NCBI GenBank assembly: GCA_020248405.1
Contig: JADCHQ010000003.1
Coordinates: forward strand, 62,001-126,000
Direction of reading: 5' to 3'
Length of the DNA: 64,000 bases
From: Rhodocyclaceae bacterium
GTDB lineage: Bacteria > Pseudomonadota > Gammaproteobacteria > Burkholderiales > Ga0077523
Each line of letters opens with the position of its first letter. The stretch's first letter is position 1. The notes beneath the pieces were generated by a model. That model did no database searches and was not told where the DNA came from. It saw only the letters and a program-made list of their open reading frames with translations. The translations under genes were made by a program, and so were the position numbers. Shown here one piece after another: positions 43,565 to 53,461 of the stretch.

Positions 43565-44353
43565 GTGGATCTCGAACTCGAAGACAAGGCAGTGGTGATC
43601 ACCGGCGGCAGCAAGGGCATCGGCTTCGCCTGTGCCGCGGCCTTCCTGGCGGAAGGCGCGCGTGTGGCGCTGGTGTCGCGCAGCGCCGAGCACCTCAGGG
43701 TCGCCGCCGCGCGGCTGCACTCCGCCGGCGACTACCCGCCAGCCACCATCGTGGCCGACCTCTCCAGGCCGGAGGATGCTGCCCGCATGGCCGAAGAGGT
43801 GGCCGCCGCGCTGGGCAAGCCCCACGTGCTGGTGAATTCCGCCGGCGCGGCGCGGCGCACGCCGCCCGACCAGCTCACCGCCGCGGCCTGGCACGCCGCC
43901 ATGGATGCCAAGTACTTCACGTACGTGCACGCCATGGACGCGCTGCTGCCGGCGCTCGCGGCCGATGGCGGCGGCGCGGTGGTGAACGTGATCGGCATGG
44001 GCGGGCGCATGGCCACGTCCATTCACCTGCCGGGCGGCGCGGCCAATGCGGCGCTCATGCTGGCCAGCGTGGGGCTGGCGGGGGTGTACGGGCCCAAGGG
44101 CGTGCGCATCAACGCCATCAACCCGGGCCCGGTAATGGGCGAGCGGCTGGAGGAGGCGCTGGCGCTGGAGATGCAGCGCAGCGGCCTCGGCCGCGAGCAG
44201 GTGCTCGCAGCGGGCCAGGCCAAGGTGCCGCTCGGGCGCTACGCCACCAACGAGGACATCGCCCAGGTGACGTTGTTCCTCGCCTCGGCGCGCGCGGCCT
44301 ACCTCACCGGCGCCATCGTCCCCATGGACGGCGGCCTCTGCCAGGTGGTGTGA
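43565..44353 (+). CDS. Short-chain dehydrogenase-fold protein lacking catalytic residues
   Basis: 262 residues from a GTG with AAGGA about 9 bases upstream. The Rossmann motif TGGSKGIG (13-20), NSAG (91-94) and 'INAINPGPV' are typical SDR. But where YxxxK should be, the sequence is [10 protein letters not shown], with Gly157 for Tyr and Asn161 for Lys. The usual Ser region reads NVIGMGG, with no serine. Cofactor binding looks intact while catalysis by the SDR mechanism does not. It may be a regulatory or structural pseudoenzyme, or use a different mechanism. Placed between ubiA and ubiD, 4 bases from ubiD. Confidence 0.85.
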   Translation: MDLELEDKAVVITGGSKGIGFACAAAFLAEGARVALVSRSAEHLRVAAARLHSAGDYPPATIVADLSRPEDAARMAEEVAAALGKPHVLVNSAGAARRTPPDQLTAAAWHAAMDAKYFTYVHAMDALLPALAADGGGAVVNVIGMGGRMATSIHLPGGAANAALMLASVGLAGVYGPKGVRINAINPGPVMGERLEEALALEMQRSGLGREQVLAAGQAKVPLGRYATNEDIAQVTLFLASARAAYLTGAIVPMDGGLCQVV

Positions 44354-44357
44354 CCCC

Positions 44358-45821
44358 ATGCGCTACCGCGACCTGCGCGACTTTCTTGCGCAACTGGAAT
44401 CCCTCGGGGAACTCAAGCGCATCCGCGTGCCGGTGTCGCCGCGCCTGGAGATGACCGAGATCTGCGACCGGGTGCTGCGCGCCGGCGGGCCGGCGTTGCT
44501 GTTCGAGAATCCGACGGGCTTCTCCATGCCCGTGCTGGGCAACCTGTTCGGCACGCCGAAGCGCGTGGCCATGGGCATGGGCGTGGATTCGGTGGCGGCG
44601 CTGCGCGAGGTGGGAAAGCTGCTTGCCTACCTCAAGGAGCCCGAGCCGCCCAGGGGGCTGAAGGACGCTTGGGACAAGCTGCCCATCCTGAAGCAGGTGC
44701 TCCACATGACGCCCAAGGTGCTGTCCAGCGCGCCCTGCCAGGAAGTGGTGTGGGAGGGCGCCGACGTGGACCTGGGACGCCTGCCGGTGCAGACCTGCTG
44801 GCCAGGGGACGCTGGCCCGCTGGTCACCTGGGGCCTCACGGTCACGCGCGGTCCGCGCCGCGCCCGGCAGAATCTGGGCATCTACCGCCAGCAGGTGATC
44901 GGCCGCGACCGGCTGATCATGCGCTGGCTGGCCCACCGGGGCGGGGCGCTGGATTTCCGCGACCATGGCCTCGAGAAGCCGGGCGAGCCCTTTCCGGTGG
45001 CGGTGGCCCTGGGCGCCGACCCCGCCACCATCCTGGGTGCCGTCACCCCCGTGCCCGACTCGCTTTCCGAGTACCAGTTCGCCGGCCTCCTGCGCGGCGC
45101 CAAGACCGAACTGGTGAAGTGCCTCGGCAGCGACCTGCAGGTGCCTGCCAGCGCCGAGATTGTGCTGGAGGGCGTGCTCGCGCCCGGCGATACGGCACTC
45201 GAAGGCCCCTTCGGCGATCACACCGGCTACTACAACGAGCAGGACCGCTTTCCCGTGCTCACCGTGCAGCGCATCACCCTGCGCCGCGACCCCATCTACC
45301 ACTCCACCTACACGGGCAAGCCGCCCGACGAGCCGGCCATCCTGGGTGTGGCGCTCAACGAGGTGTTCGTGCCGCTGCTGGTGAAGCAGTTCCCCGAGAT
45401 CACCGACTTCTACCTGCCCCCCGAGGGCTGCTCCTACCGGCTGGCGGTAGTTTCCATGCGCAAGCAGTACCCGGGGCACGCCAAACGCGTCATGTTCGGC
45501 GTCTGGTCCTTCCTGCGCCAGTTCATGTACACCAAGTTCATCGTGGTGGTGGATGAGGACGTGGATGTGCGCGACTGGAAGGAGGTGATCTGGGCGCTCA
45601 CCACCCGGGTGGATCCGTCGCGGGACACGTTGCTGGTGGACAACACCCCCATCGACTACCTGGATTTCGCCAGCCCGGTGTCGGGCCTGGGCTCAAAGAT
45701 GGGCATCGATGCCACCAACAAGTGGCCGGGTGAGACCAGCCGCGAATGGGGCAAGCCCATCGCCATGGACGAGGCCGTCTGCCGGAAGGTGGATGCCCTG
45801 TGGGCCGAATTGGGCCTGTGA
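44358..45821 (+). CDS. ubiD: 3-octaprenyl-4-hydroxybenzoate carboxy-lyase (prenylated-FMN decarboxylase)
   Basis: 487 residues. Full-length UbiD fold with the opening '[22 protein letters not shown]', the metal and prFMN site around '[29 protein letters not shown]', and the catalytic Glu-region '[28 protein letters not shown]'. It removes the carboxyl group during ubiquinone ring modification and needs prenyl-FMN from UbiX, which is not in this window. Same strand as ubiA; the trio ubiA-SDR-ubiD looks like an operon. Confidence 0.95.
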   Translation: MRYRDLRDFLAQLESLGELKRIRVPVSPRLEMTEICDRVLRAGGPALLFENPTGFSMPVLGNLFGTPKRVAMGMGVDSVAALREVGKLLAYLKEPEPPRGLKDAWDKLPILKQVLHMTPKVLSSAPCQEVVWEGADVDLGRLPVQTCWPGDAGPLVTWGLTVTRGPRRARQNLGIYRQQVIGRDRLIMRWLAHRGGALDFRDHGLEKPGEPFPVAVALGADPATILGAVTPVPDSLSEYQFAGLLRGAKTELVKCLGSDLQVPASAEIVLEGVLAPGDTALEGPFGDHTGYYNEQDRFPVLTVQRITLRRDPIYHSTYTGKPPDEPAILGVALNEVFVPLLVKQFPEITDFYLPPEGCSYRLAVVSMRKQYPGHAKRVMFGVWSFLRQFMYTKFIVVVDEDVDVRDWKEVIWALTTRVDPSRDTLLVDNTPIDYLDFASPVSGLGSKMGIDATNKWPGETSREWGKPIAMDEAVCRKVDALWAELGL

Positions 45822-45979
45822 GCCGGTGCCCGGCCAAAGATATGTTGCGGCTGCCGGTCAACCCCTGGGCCAGGCGTGGCGTTCCTGCCTGTGCGTCAAC
45901 TTGGGGTTTTACCGGATCCAGCAGTAGCCAGGGCGCGGTCGCCCGTGGGCGGGCAGTTCCCCCGGCTCCGGAAAGCCCC

Positions 45980-45985
45980 TAGAAT
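45980..45985 (+). promoter_or_regulatory. Weak -10 candidate for the cytochrome c gene
   Basis: TAGAAT 45 bases before the cytochrome ATG; the -35 region (TTCCCC) is a poor match. The ribosome-binding site GAGGAGAG precedes the ATG at 46031. Confidence 0.3.
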
Positions 45986-46030
45986 CCCGTAGCAGTTCGT
46001 AACGTCCGATTTCTCGAGGAGAGTTCCGCC

Positions 46031-46357
46031 ATGAAGCCGTCTCTTTTGTCCGTCGCCTTCGCAGCTGCCGGGTTGTTGGCCTCTGCGGCAGCCCACGCCG
46101 ATGCCGCCAAGGCCCAGGCTGTCATGAAGGGCAGCGATTGCATGGCCTGCCACGCCGAGGCCACCAAGCTGGTCGGTCCGTCTTACAAGGACGTGGCCAA
46201 GAAGTATGCTGGCGACGCCAAGGCCCCGGCCATGCTAGTGGAAAAGATCAAGAAGGGCGGCTCCGGGAACTGGGGTGCCGTACCTATGACTCCCCACCCC
46301 AACCTGAAGGATGATGACCTCAAGGTGGTGGTGGACTGGATCCTGTCGCTCAAGTAA
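46031..46357 (+). CDS. Small periplasmic cytochrome c (c551/c8 type)
   Basis: 108 residues. The signal peptide is residues 1-23 (cleaved after AAAHA). One heme-binding CMACH lies at 37-41, and the axial Met is probably Met86 in AVPMTPHP. The mature size of about 85 residues and the 'SDCMACHAEATKLVGPSYKDVAKKY' pattern match cytochrome c551/c552 electron shuttles of betaproteobacteria, which donate to terminal oxidases or nitrite reductase. It is preceded by a good Shine-Dalgarno and stands alone. Confidence 0.92.
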   Translation: MKPSLLSVAFAAAGLLASAAAHADAAKAQAVMKGSDCMACHAEATKLVGPSYKDVAKKYAGDAKAPAMLVEKIKKGGSGNWGAVPMTPHPNLKDDDLKVVVDWILSLK

Positions 46358-46738
46358 ATATTGGGCGTTGAGCATTACCTCCAGCCTTTTGCGGGAATGT
46401 ATTCCGGTTGACGAAGTTCGCGATCGTGAGGGCTGGAGTTGATTTCTCGAAAGCGTAGCCCGCTGGCCGTCAGGCTCCGGGATCGTCGGTTATCAGGGCG
46501 ATAAGCTGCAACGCCTTTGGTCTGTGCAGCATTGGTTCATGGCACGTTTCGGTAATCGGGCGACCCAGCCGTTTTTTTGCTGCGGCAGAGGGTTTGTCCG
46601 GTGGCGCATTTAGCCAGTGTGCGCCACGCCAGCATCTGCTGGCAGTGCCAGGGAAGTCTGCCAGCCCGTTGCTGAGCCCGGCGTGTTTGAAGCCCGGGCG
46701 CGTCCGCCGTTGGTCGCACAGCGTCCGCGCCAGCGCCA
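46358..46738. other. Intergenic region, lower G+C, no supported gene
   Basis: About 380 bases between the cytochrome c gene and the converging H-NS-like gene. A minus-strand frame of 107 codons crosses the region and overlaps the H-NS gene, but it has no recognisable domain and no start signal. Two copies of an inverted octamer (CTCCAGCC near 46380 and GGCTGGAG near 46432) are too far apart for a normal terminator. Confidence 0.4.
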
Positions 46739-47035
46739 TCACACCGCCAAGCTTTCCAGCGATCCTCCGCTGGAGAGGTGCTTCTCGACCCACTTGGGTT
46801 TCCTGCCTCTACCAGTCCAAGTGTAGTCGCCCGACCGGTATTTGATGGCCACACTTCTGCGCTCGACGTCTCGAGCCGATGATGAACCTAAGCCCAAATC
46901 CCTGGCTGTCAGGCCATATTGCTTGATCTTGAGTTTGATTTCCTCAATCACGGCGGATTTTTTCTTTTGCTGGAGTTCCCGGGCTTTGGTTTGCAGGTCA
47001 GCAATCTGAGCTAAAACCTTTTCCAATTCGTCCAC
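46739..47035 (-). CDS. H-NS-family nucleoid protein (short betaproteobacterial type)
   Basis: 98 residues from a GTG at 47035 with AAGGA 8 bases upstream. The N-terminal coiled-coil oligomerisation region covers about 1-45 (LEKVLAQIADLQTKARELQQKKK). The C-terminal DNA-binding part carries YRSGDYTWTGRGRKPKW, with the AT-hook-like GRGRKP of H-NS/Bv3F proteins. Such proteins coat AT-rich DNA and silence acquired genes. Its own gene and upstream region are clearly lower in G+C than the neighbours, as expected for an acquired or self-bound locus. Confidence 0.9.
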   Translation of the reverse strand: MDELEKVLAQIADLQTKARELQQKKKSAVIEEIKLKIKQYGLTARDLGLGSSSARDVERRSVAIKYRSGDYTWTGRGRKPKWVEKHLSSGGSLESLAV

Positions 47036-47401
47036 GTGCGATGTCCTTTAAGAAGCGCGGTTCACGCATAAAGAGGAAAACAGGGTTTCAAGAGGCTTTC
47101 TTGAGTATCAGGAAACTGCTTTCTGTTTTTTTTATAAATTACGAGTTTCATGGCTTCTTTTCAACATTATTTTATAAACCGAACATTGGCAGAAATATCA
47201 GACGGCATCCGGAATGGCCAAACATGCCGCGTTGGAAGCGGGCTGATTTGATTCAATGCCCGATCGCTACGGAAGTTTCTCTGGGGCCGTTGTTTTCCAA
47301 GCCTCGATCCGAGATCTTCTAGGCTCGTCTTTGTCGAGGGCTGCTACGGAACACCCTGGACGCTGTCGCGTTCTGTCGGGGCGTTATTGCGCGGCGCCAA
47401 A
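47036..47401. other. AT-rich intergenic region upstream of the H-NS-like gene
   Basis: Hand count gives 42 G+C in the 120 bases 47101-47220 (35%), against clearly GC-rich flanks. It includes long T and A runs (CTGTTTTTTTTATAAATTA) of the kind H-NS binds. It probably carries the H-NS gene promoter on the minus strand and may be an autoregulatory site. A plus-strand frame of 93 codons (47041-47322) crosses it but looks non-coding. Confidence 0.5.
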
Positions 47402-47430
47402 TTGACCGCCATGGGGTGAACGGGAATAAT
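47402..47430 (+). promoter_or_regulatory. Promoter of the liv operon
   Basis: TTGACC (47402-47407), exactly 17 bases, then AATAAT (47425-47430); this places the transcript start about 40 bases before the livK ATG at 47476. Best sigma-70 match in the window. Confidence 0.55.
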
Positions 47431-47475
47431 CGCCAACAGGTTAGATACTATCAACCGTCTTTCGAGGATTTCTCC

Positions 47476-48771
47476 ATGGCTCGTTTTTCCAACAGTCCGC
47501 ACCCCATCGCCGCAGCCTCTGCCATCGTGGCGCTGTTTCTCGCGGCTTGCGGTCAGCAGGAGCAAACGCCACCACCGGCTGCCGCGCCTGCCGCCGCGCC
47601 AGCTGCCATCACGGTGAAATTGGGGCATTCCGCCCCCCTCACCGGGGGCATTGCCCACCTTGGCAAGGACAATGAATCGGGCGTGAGCCTAGCCGTGGAT
47701 GAAGCCAATTCCAAGGGCATCACCATTGGCGGCAAGCCGGTGAAATTCGAACTCATGTCCGAGGACGACGAAGGCAACCCCAACAAGGGGCCACTGATCG
47801 CCCAGAAATTCGCCGATGCCAAGGTCGCCGGTGTAATCGGCCACCTGAACTCGGGCGTGGCCATTCCGGCCTCGCCGGTCTACAACACCGCCGGCATCCC
47901 GGTCATCACCGGTTCGGCCACCAATCCCAAGCTCACCGAGCAGGGTTTCGCCGTCACCTTTCGCACCGTGGGCCGTGACGACCAGCAAGGCCCGGCCATC
48001 GCCAGCTATCTGCTCTCCGAGACCAAGCCCAAGCTGGTGGCCATCATCGACGATGCCACGGCCTACGGCGAAGGCTTGGCCAACGAGGTGGAAAAGAGCC
48101 TCAAGGCGGCGGGCGTGAAGGTGCTGCCGCGGGAAAAGGGTACCGACAAGACCATCGACTGGAAGGGCGTGCTCACCAAGATCAAGGGCAAGGCGCCTGA
48201 CGCGGTGTTCTATGGCGGCATGGACTCCGGTGCGGGCCCGCTCATGAAGCAGGCGCGCGAACTGGGCATCAAGGCACGGTTTGCCTTCGGAGACGGCGCG
48301 TGCTCGGACAAGATGCAGGAGCTTGCCGGCGCCGCCGCCGAGGGGTTGCTCTGTTCCCAGGCGGGCATTCCCGTGCAGGCATCCAGCGCGGCCTTTCTCG
48401 ACGCCTATCGCAAGAAGTTCAATGCCGACCCCGTCATCTACGCACCCTTCACCTACGACGCGGCCAACATGATCATCGCCGCCATGAAGAAGGCCGACTC
48501 CACCGATCCCGCTGTGTTCCTGCCGGCGCTGAAAGCCTTGCAGTACGACGGCGCCAGCGGGCACATCGAATTCGACGAGAAGGGGGATCGAAAGGACGCG
48601 GAGATGACCATCTTCACCATGAATGCCGGCAAGATCGAGCCCGTGGCGGTGATCAAGGGTGGCAAGACCATTCCCGTCGCCGAATTCGCCGCGGGCGCGA
48701 AGCCCGCCGAGGCACCCGCCGCGGCCCCGGCGCCCGCCGCCGAAGCCCCCAAGGCCGAAGAAAAGAAGTAG
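47476..48771 (+). CDS. livK: Branched-chain amino acid ABC transporter substrate-binding lipoprotein
   Basis: 431 residues from the ATG at 47476 with CGAGGA upstream. The lipobox LAAC is near residue 25, so it is membrane-tethered rather than freely periplasmic. An Ala/Pro-rich linker (PPPAAAPAAAPAA) precedes a type I periplasmic-binding fold of the LivK/amide-binding family ('VKLGHSAPLTGGIAHLGKDNE' to 'IEFDEKGDRKDAEMTIF'). An unusual Ala/Pro/Glu-rich tail (about 405-431) closes the protein. First gene of livKHMGF; a hairpin separates it from livH. Confidence 0.88.
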   Translation: MARFSNSPHPIAAASAIVALFLAACGQQEQTPPPAAAPAAAPAAITVKLGHSAPLTGGIAHLGKDNESGVSLAVDEANSKGITIGGKPVKFELMSEDDEGNPNKGPLIAQKFADAKVAGVIGHLNSGVAIPASPVYNTAGIPVITGSATNPKLTEQGFAVTFRTVGRDDQQGPAIASYLLSETKPKLVAIIDDATAYGEGLANEVEKSLKAAGVKVLPREKGTDKTIDWKGVLTKIKGKAPDAVFYGGMDSGAGPLMKQARELGIKARFAFGDGACSDKMQELAGAAAEGLLCSQAGIPVQASSAAFLDAYRKKFNADPVIYAPFTYDAANMIIAAMKKADSTDPAVFLPALKALQYDGASGHIEFDEKGDRKDAEMTIFTMNAGKIEPVAVIKGGKTIPVAEFAAGAKPAEAPAAAPAPAAEAPKAEEKK

Positions 48772-48794
48772 CCCGCCCGCGCAGCGGCCCGGCA

Positions 48795-48828
48795 CGAAAA
48801 CGGCACCCTCGGGTGCTGTTTTCGTTTC
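48795..48828 (+). terminator. Intercistronic hairpin between livK and livH (attenuator-like)
   Basis: Arms CGAAAACGGCACCC and GGGTGCTGTTTTCG form a 14-bp stem with one G-T pair and a tight loop, followed by TTTCC. It probably terminates part of the transcription and stabilises the livK 3' end, giving more binding protein than permease, as in mal and other ABC operons. Confidence 0.6.
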
Positions 48829-48862
48829 CGAGCGCCGCCACCTGCTGCACACTCTGCGTCCC

Positions 48863-49852
48863 ATGGACATCTTCCTGCAGCAACTCATCAACGGCCTCAC
48901 GCTGGGCAGCGTGTATGCCGTGGTCGCGCTCGGCTACACCATGGTGTACGGCATCATCCAGCTCATCAACTTCGCCCACGGCGAGGTGGTGATGATCGGC
49001 GGCATGGTGGCACTGTGGACCATCGGCGCGCTGGCCGGCTCGGCCGGTCTGCCGCCCACGGTTGTGGTGCTGGCGGGCGTGGCTTCAGCCGTGCCAGTGT
49101 GCATGCTGCTGGGCTGGAGCATCGAGCGCGCGGCCTACCGGCCGCTGCGCGGCGCACCGCGGCTCGCGCCGCTCATCACCGCCATCGGCATTTCCATCAT
49201 TCTGCAGAACGTGGCCCTGATGATCTTCAGCCGCAATCCCCTGCCCTTTCCGCAGATTCTCCCCAACCCGGTGTTCGAGGTGGCGGGCGCCACCATCAGT
49301 CTGGTGCAGATCATCATCATCGCCACCTGCCTGCTGCTGATGGGTGGCCTCACGCTGCTGGTGTATCGCACCCGGCTGGGCATGGCCATGCGCGCCACTT
49401 CCGAAAACCCTGCCGTGGCTGGCCTGATGGGCATTCCCATCGACCGGGTGATTTCCACCACCTTCGTGATCGGCGCGGGGCTCGGCGCCGTGGCGGGGGT
49501 GCTCAACGGGCTCTACTACGGCATCGTCCATTACACCTTCGGCGCCATGCTGGGGCTCAAGGCGTTCTGCGCCGCCGTGCTGGGTGGCATCGGCAACATG
49601 GCTGGCGCCATGCTGGGCGGCATCCTGCTGGGCGTGGTGGAGGCGCTGGGCACGGGCTACATCGGCGAGATGACGGACCTGTGCCACGTGGGCTTCCTGT
49701 CCACCGCCCTGGCCGAGCGCTGCGCCCGGGATGGGCACGTGGTGCTGTTCGGCAGCAACTACCAGGACGTGTTTGCCTTCTTGGTGCTTATCGTGGTGCT
49801 GGTGTTCCGGCCCTCGGGGTTGTTGGGCGAACGCGTCTCGGACCGCGCCTGA
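48863..49852 (+). CDS. livH: Branched-chain amino acid ABC transporter permease LivH
   Basis: 329 residues, eight or so hydrophobic segments. Opens 'FLQQLINGLTLGSVYAVVALGYTMVYGIIQLINFAHGE', the invariant LivH start; 'FVIGAGLGAVAGVLNG' and 'GLKAFCAAVLGGIGNMAGAMLGG' carry the ATPase-coupling loop. About 30 residues are inserted before the last helix (ALAERCARDGHVVLFGSNY), as in many betaproteobacterial LivH. Forms the channel with LivM. Confidence 0.93.
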   Translation: MDIFLQQLINGLTLGSVYAVVALGYTMVYGIIQLINFAHGEVVMIGGMVALWTIGALAGSAGLPPTVVVLAGVASAVPVCMLLGWSIERAAYRPLRGAPRLAPLITAIGISIILQNVALMIFSRNPLPFPQILPNPVFEVAGATISLVQIIIIATCLLLMGGLTLLVYRTRLGMAMRATSENPAVAGLMGIPIDRVISTTFVIGAGLGAVAGVLNGLYYGIVHYTFGAMLGLKAFCAAVLGGIGNMAGAMLGGILLGVVEALGTGYIGEMTDLCHVGFLSTALAERCARDGHVVLFGSNYQDVFAFLVLIVVLVFRPSGLLGERVSDRA

Positions 49853-49859
49853 GGCGGCC

Positions 49860-50950
49860 ATGGCCGATGCCCTGAGCGCCCTGTTCCGCCGCCGCGGCAC
49901 CAAGCCGTGGGTGGGCCTCGCGCTACTGGCTGGCGTGCTGCTGATCCTGCCCTTCATGCTGGCCCAGGCGGGCACCACCTGGGTGCGGGTGACCAACCTC
50001 ACCATCCTGTTCGCGTTGCTCGCTCTCGGGCTGAACATCGTGGTGGGCTTCGCCGGGCTGCTCGACCTGGGCTACATCGCCTTCTACGCGGTGGGGGCGT
50101 ATGCCTACGCGCTGCTGGCCTCGCCGCACTTCGGCTTGCACCTGCCCTTCTGGGTGATCCTGCCCATGGGCGCATTGCTGGCGTGCGCGGCCGGCGTGTT
50201 GCTGGGTGCGCCCACCCTCAAGCTGCGCGGCGACTACCTGGCCATCGTCACGCTGGGCTTTGGCGAGATCGTGCGCATCTTCATGAACAACCTGTCGCAG
50301 CCCTTCAACGTCACCAACGGGCCCCAGGGCGTGACGCTCATCGACCCGTTTCGCATCGGCACCTTCAGCTTCGCGAAACCGGAGACCTTGCTTGGGCTGT
50401 CCTTCAGCGGGCCCATCAAGTACTACTACCTGCTGCTGGTGGTGATGGTGGTGGTGATCGCGGTCAACCTGCGGCTGGAGGACTCGCGCATCGGCCGCGC
50501 CTGGATGGCGATTCGCGAAGACGAACTGGCCGCCAAGGCGGTGGGCATCGACACCCGCAACGTGAAGCTGCTGGCCTTTGCCATGGGCGCGAGCTTCGGC
50601 GGCATCGCCGGCGGCATGTTCGCCGCCATGCAGGGGTTCGTCAGCCCCGAGAGCTTCGGGCTGGTGGAGTCCATCATGGTACTGGCGATGGTGGTGCTGG
50701 GCGGCATGGGCAACGTCTGGGGTGTGGTGCTCGGCGCTGCGCTGCTCACCTTCGTGCCCGAGCTGCTGCGCCACACGGTGGAGCCGCTGCAGAAGGGGGT
50801 GCTGGGCCGGGTGGTGATCGAACCCGAGGTGATCCGCATGCTGCTGTTCGGCGCGGCGCTGGTGCTGATGATGCGCTTTCGTCCCGCCGGACTGTTCCCG
50901 TCCCGCGCACGCAAGCGCGAGTTTGCTGCGGGCCGCGGGCCCGAGGTGCC

Positions 50951-50954
<4 letters not shown>
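49860..50954 (+). CDS. livM: Branched-chain amino acid ABC transporter permease LivM
   Basis: 364 residues, about nine hydrophobic segments. LivM hallmarks: 'LALGLNIVVGFAGLLDLGYIAFYAVGAYAYALL', 'LKLRGDYLAIVTLGFGEIVRIFMNN' and the coupling-loop region 'SIMVLAMVVLGGMGNVWGVVLGA'. Begins 7 bases after livH; its stop overlaps the livG start by 4 bases. Inner-membrane permease, partner of LivH. Confidence 0.93.
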
Positions 50955-51730
<776 letters not shown>

Positions 51731-51739
51731 GGCATTGCC

Positions 51740-52450
51740 GTGAGCCTGCTGGAAGTGAAGGGGCTGGAGGTGTCCTACGGCGGCATCGTGGCGGTGCGCG
51801 GCATCCACCTCGCGGTGGAGCAGGGCGAGTTGGTGGCGCTGATCGGCGCCAACGGCGCCGGCAAGACCACCACGCTCAAGGCGCTGGCCGGCATGCTGCG
51901 GCCTTCGAGCGGCAGTGTGCATTTCGATGGCCACGCCATCACCCGCGAGCCCTCGCACCGCCTGCTGCCCAGGGGCATCGCGCTGGTGCCCGAGGGCCGA
52001 GGCGTGTTCGCACGGCTGACGGTGCGCGAGAACCTGGAGATGGGCGCCTACATCCGCCATGACCGCGCGGCCGTGAAGGCAGACATGGCGCGGGTGCTCG
52101 AACTGTTCCCGCGGCTGCACGAGCGCCGCGCCCAGGTGGCGGGCACGCTCTCGGGCGGGGAGCAACAGATGCTGGCCATCGGCCGCGCCCTCATGGGCCG
52201 CCCGCGCCTACTGCTGCTGGACGAGCCCAGCATGGGCCTCGCGCCCATGATGGTGCAGAAGATCTTCGAGGTGATCCGCATGATCTCCGCCGAGGGCGTG
52301 ACCGTGCTGCTGGTGGAGCAAAACGCCAGCCTGGCCCTGCAGGCGGCGAACCGCGGCTACGTGATGGAATCCGGCGCCATCACCCTCACCGACAGTGCTG
52401 CCGCGTTGCTGGCGAGCGCGCAGGTGCGGCAGGCGTATCTGGGGGAGTAG
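51740..52450 (+). CDS. livF: Branched-chain amino acid ABC transporter ATPase LivF
   Basis: 236 residues from a GTG start. Walker A GANGAGKTT, signature LSGGEQQMLAIGRALMGRP, Walker B LLLLDEPSMGLAP and 'VLLVEQNA' in the switch region are typical of LivF. Last gene of the operon, followed by a stem-loop at 52488-52512. Confidence 0.94.
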   Translation: MSLLEVKGLEVSYGGIVAVRGIHLAVEQGELVALIGANGAGKTTTLKALAGMLRPSSGSVHFDGHAITREPSHRLLPRGIALVPEGRGVFARLTVRENLEMGAYIRHDRAAVKADMARVLELFPRLHERRAQVAGTLSGGEQQMLAIGRALMGRPRLLLLDEPSMGLAPMMVQKIFEVIRMISAEGVTVLLVEQNASLALQAANRGYVMESGAITLTDSAAALLASAQVRQAYLGE

Positions 52451-52487
52451 CCGCGCGCCGCGCGGGCCCCGGGGCCCTGGCGGCGAA

Positions 52488-52512
52488 CCGCGGGCGCGGG
52501 GCCTGCCCGCGG
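52488..52512. terminator. Stem-loop between convergent livF and hemF
   Basis: Perfect 8-bp arms CCGCGGGC and GCCCGCGG around a 9-base loop, in the 65-base gap between converging genes. A further GC palindrome (GGGCCCCGGGGCCC) lies just before it. No T-tract. Confidence 0.45.
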
Positions 52513-52515
52513 GCT

Positions 52516-53442
52516 TCAGGCTTCCGGTGGCAGCGCTATCCAGTCGCGCCCGGTGAGAAAACGCTCGTAGAGCGCCGCCTCCGGGCTGCCCGCGGCCGGG
52601 TGCCAGTCATAGCGCCATTTCACGATGGGCGGCAGCGACATGAGGATGGATTCGGTGCGCCCGCCCGACTGCAGTCCGAACAGCGTGCCGCGGTCGAACA
52701 CCAGGTTGAATTCCACGTAGCGGCCGCGGCGGTAGGCCTGGAAGTCGCGCTCGCGCTCGCCCCAGGCGTGATCGCGCCGGCGCGCCACAATGGGGAGATA
52801 GGCCTCGAGGAAGTGCCCGCCCACGCTGCGGGTGAGCGCGAAGGCGGCGTCGAAGCCGTCCTCGGACAGGTCGTCGAAGAAGATGCCGCCGATGCCGCGC
52901 GGCTCGTTGCGGTGCTTAAGGAAGAAGTAGCGGTCGCACCAGCGCTTGAAGCGCGGGTAGAAGGCTTCGCCGAAGGGATCCAGCGCCGCCTTGCAGGTGG
53001 CGTGAAAGTGCACGGCGTCTTCCTCGAACCCATAGTAGGGCGTGAGGTCCATGCCGCCGCCGAACCAGAACACCGGCGCCTCGCCTGCCTTCGAGGCGGT
53101 GAACAGGCGCACGTTCATGTGCACGGTGGGGACAAAGGGATTGCGCGGGTGCAGCACCAGCGACACGCCCATGGCCTCGAAACCGCGGCCGGCCAGCTCC
53201 GGGCGCCCGGCGCTGGCAGACGGGGGCAGCTTGTCGCCCATCACATGGGAGAAGGCCACGCCGGCGCGCTCGAACAACCGGCCTTCCTCCAGCAGGCAGG
53301 AGGCGCCGCCGCCGCCCTCGGGGCGCTCCCAGGCATCGCGGCGGAAGCGCAGTCCGTCGGCGTCGGAAAGTCCGGCCACGATGGAATCCTGCAGGCCCGT
53401 GAAGAAGGCCTTGGCGGCCACGAGGTCCACTGCTGCACTCAT
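52516..53442 (-). CDS. hemF: Oxygen-dependent coproporphyrinogen III oxidase
   Basis: 308 residues from the ATG at 53442. HemF signatures: 'VHMNVRLF', '[23 protein letters not shown]', the '[25 protein letters not shown]' block and '[34 protein letters not shown]'. It decarboxylates two propionates of coproporphyrinogen III using O2, so the organism makes heme aerobically. Last gene of the dusB-fis-purH-purD-hemF run, 19 bases after purD. Confidence 0.96.
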   Translation of the reverse strand: MSAAVDLVAAKAFFTGLQDSIVAGLSDADGLRFRRDAWERPEGGGGASCLLEEGRLFERAGVAFSHVMGDKLPPSASAGRPELAGRGFEAMGVSLVLHPRNPFVPTVHMNVRLFTASKAGEAPVFWFGGGMDLTPYYGFEEDAVHFHATCKAALDPFGEAFYPRFKRWCDRYFFLKHRNEPRGIGGIFFDDLSEDGFDAAFALTRSVGGHFLEAYLPIVARRRDHAWGERERDFQAYRRGRYVEFNLVFDRGTLFGLQSGGRTESILMSLPPIVKWRYDWHPAAGSPEAALYERFLTGRDWIALPPEA

Positions 53443-53461
53443 GGTGATGGGGCGTGCCTGT

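Noticed and set aside
46470..46793. 107-codon minus-strand frame downstream of the H-NS-like gene
   Set aside because: It overlaps the H-NS coding end in another frame, has no recognisable domain and an erratic amino acid composition.
47041..47322. 93-codon plus-strand frame in the AT-rich region
   Set aside because: No domain, no upstream Shine-Dalgarno of note, and it covers the promoter region of the H-NS-like gene; the composition reflects regulatory AT-rich DNA.
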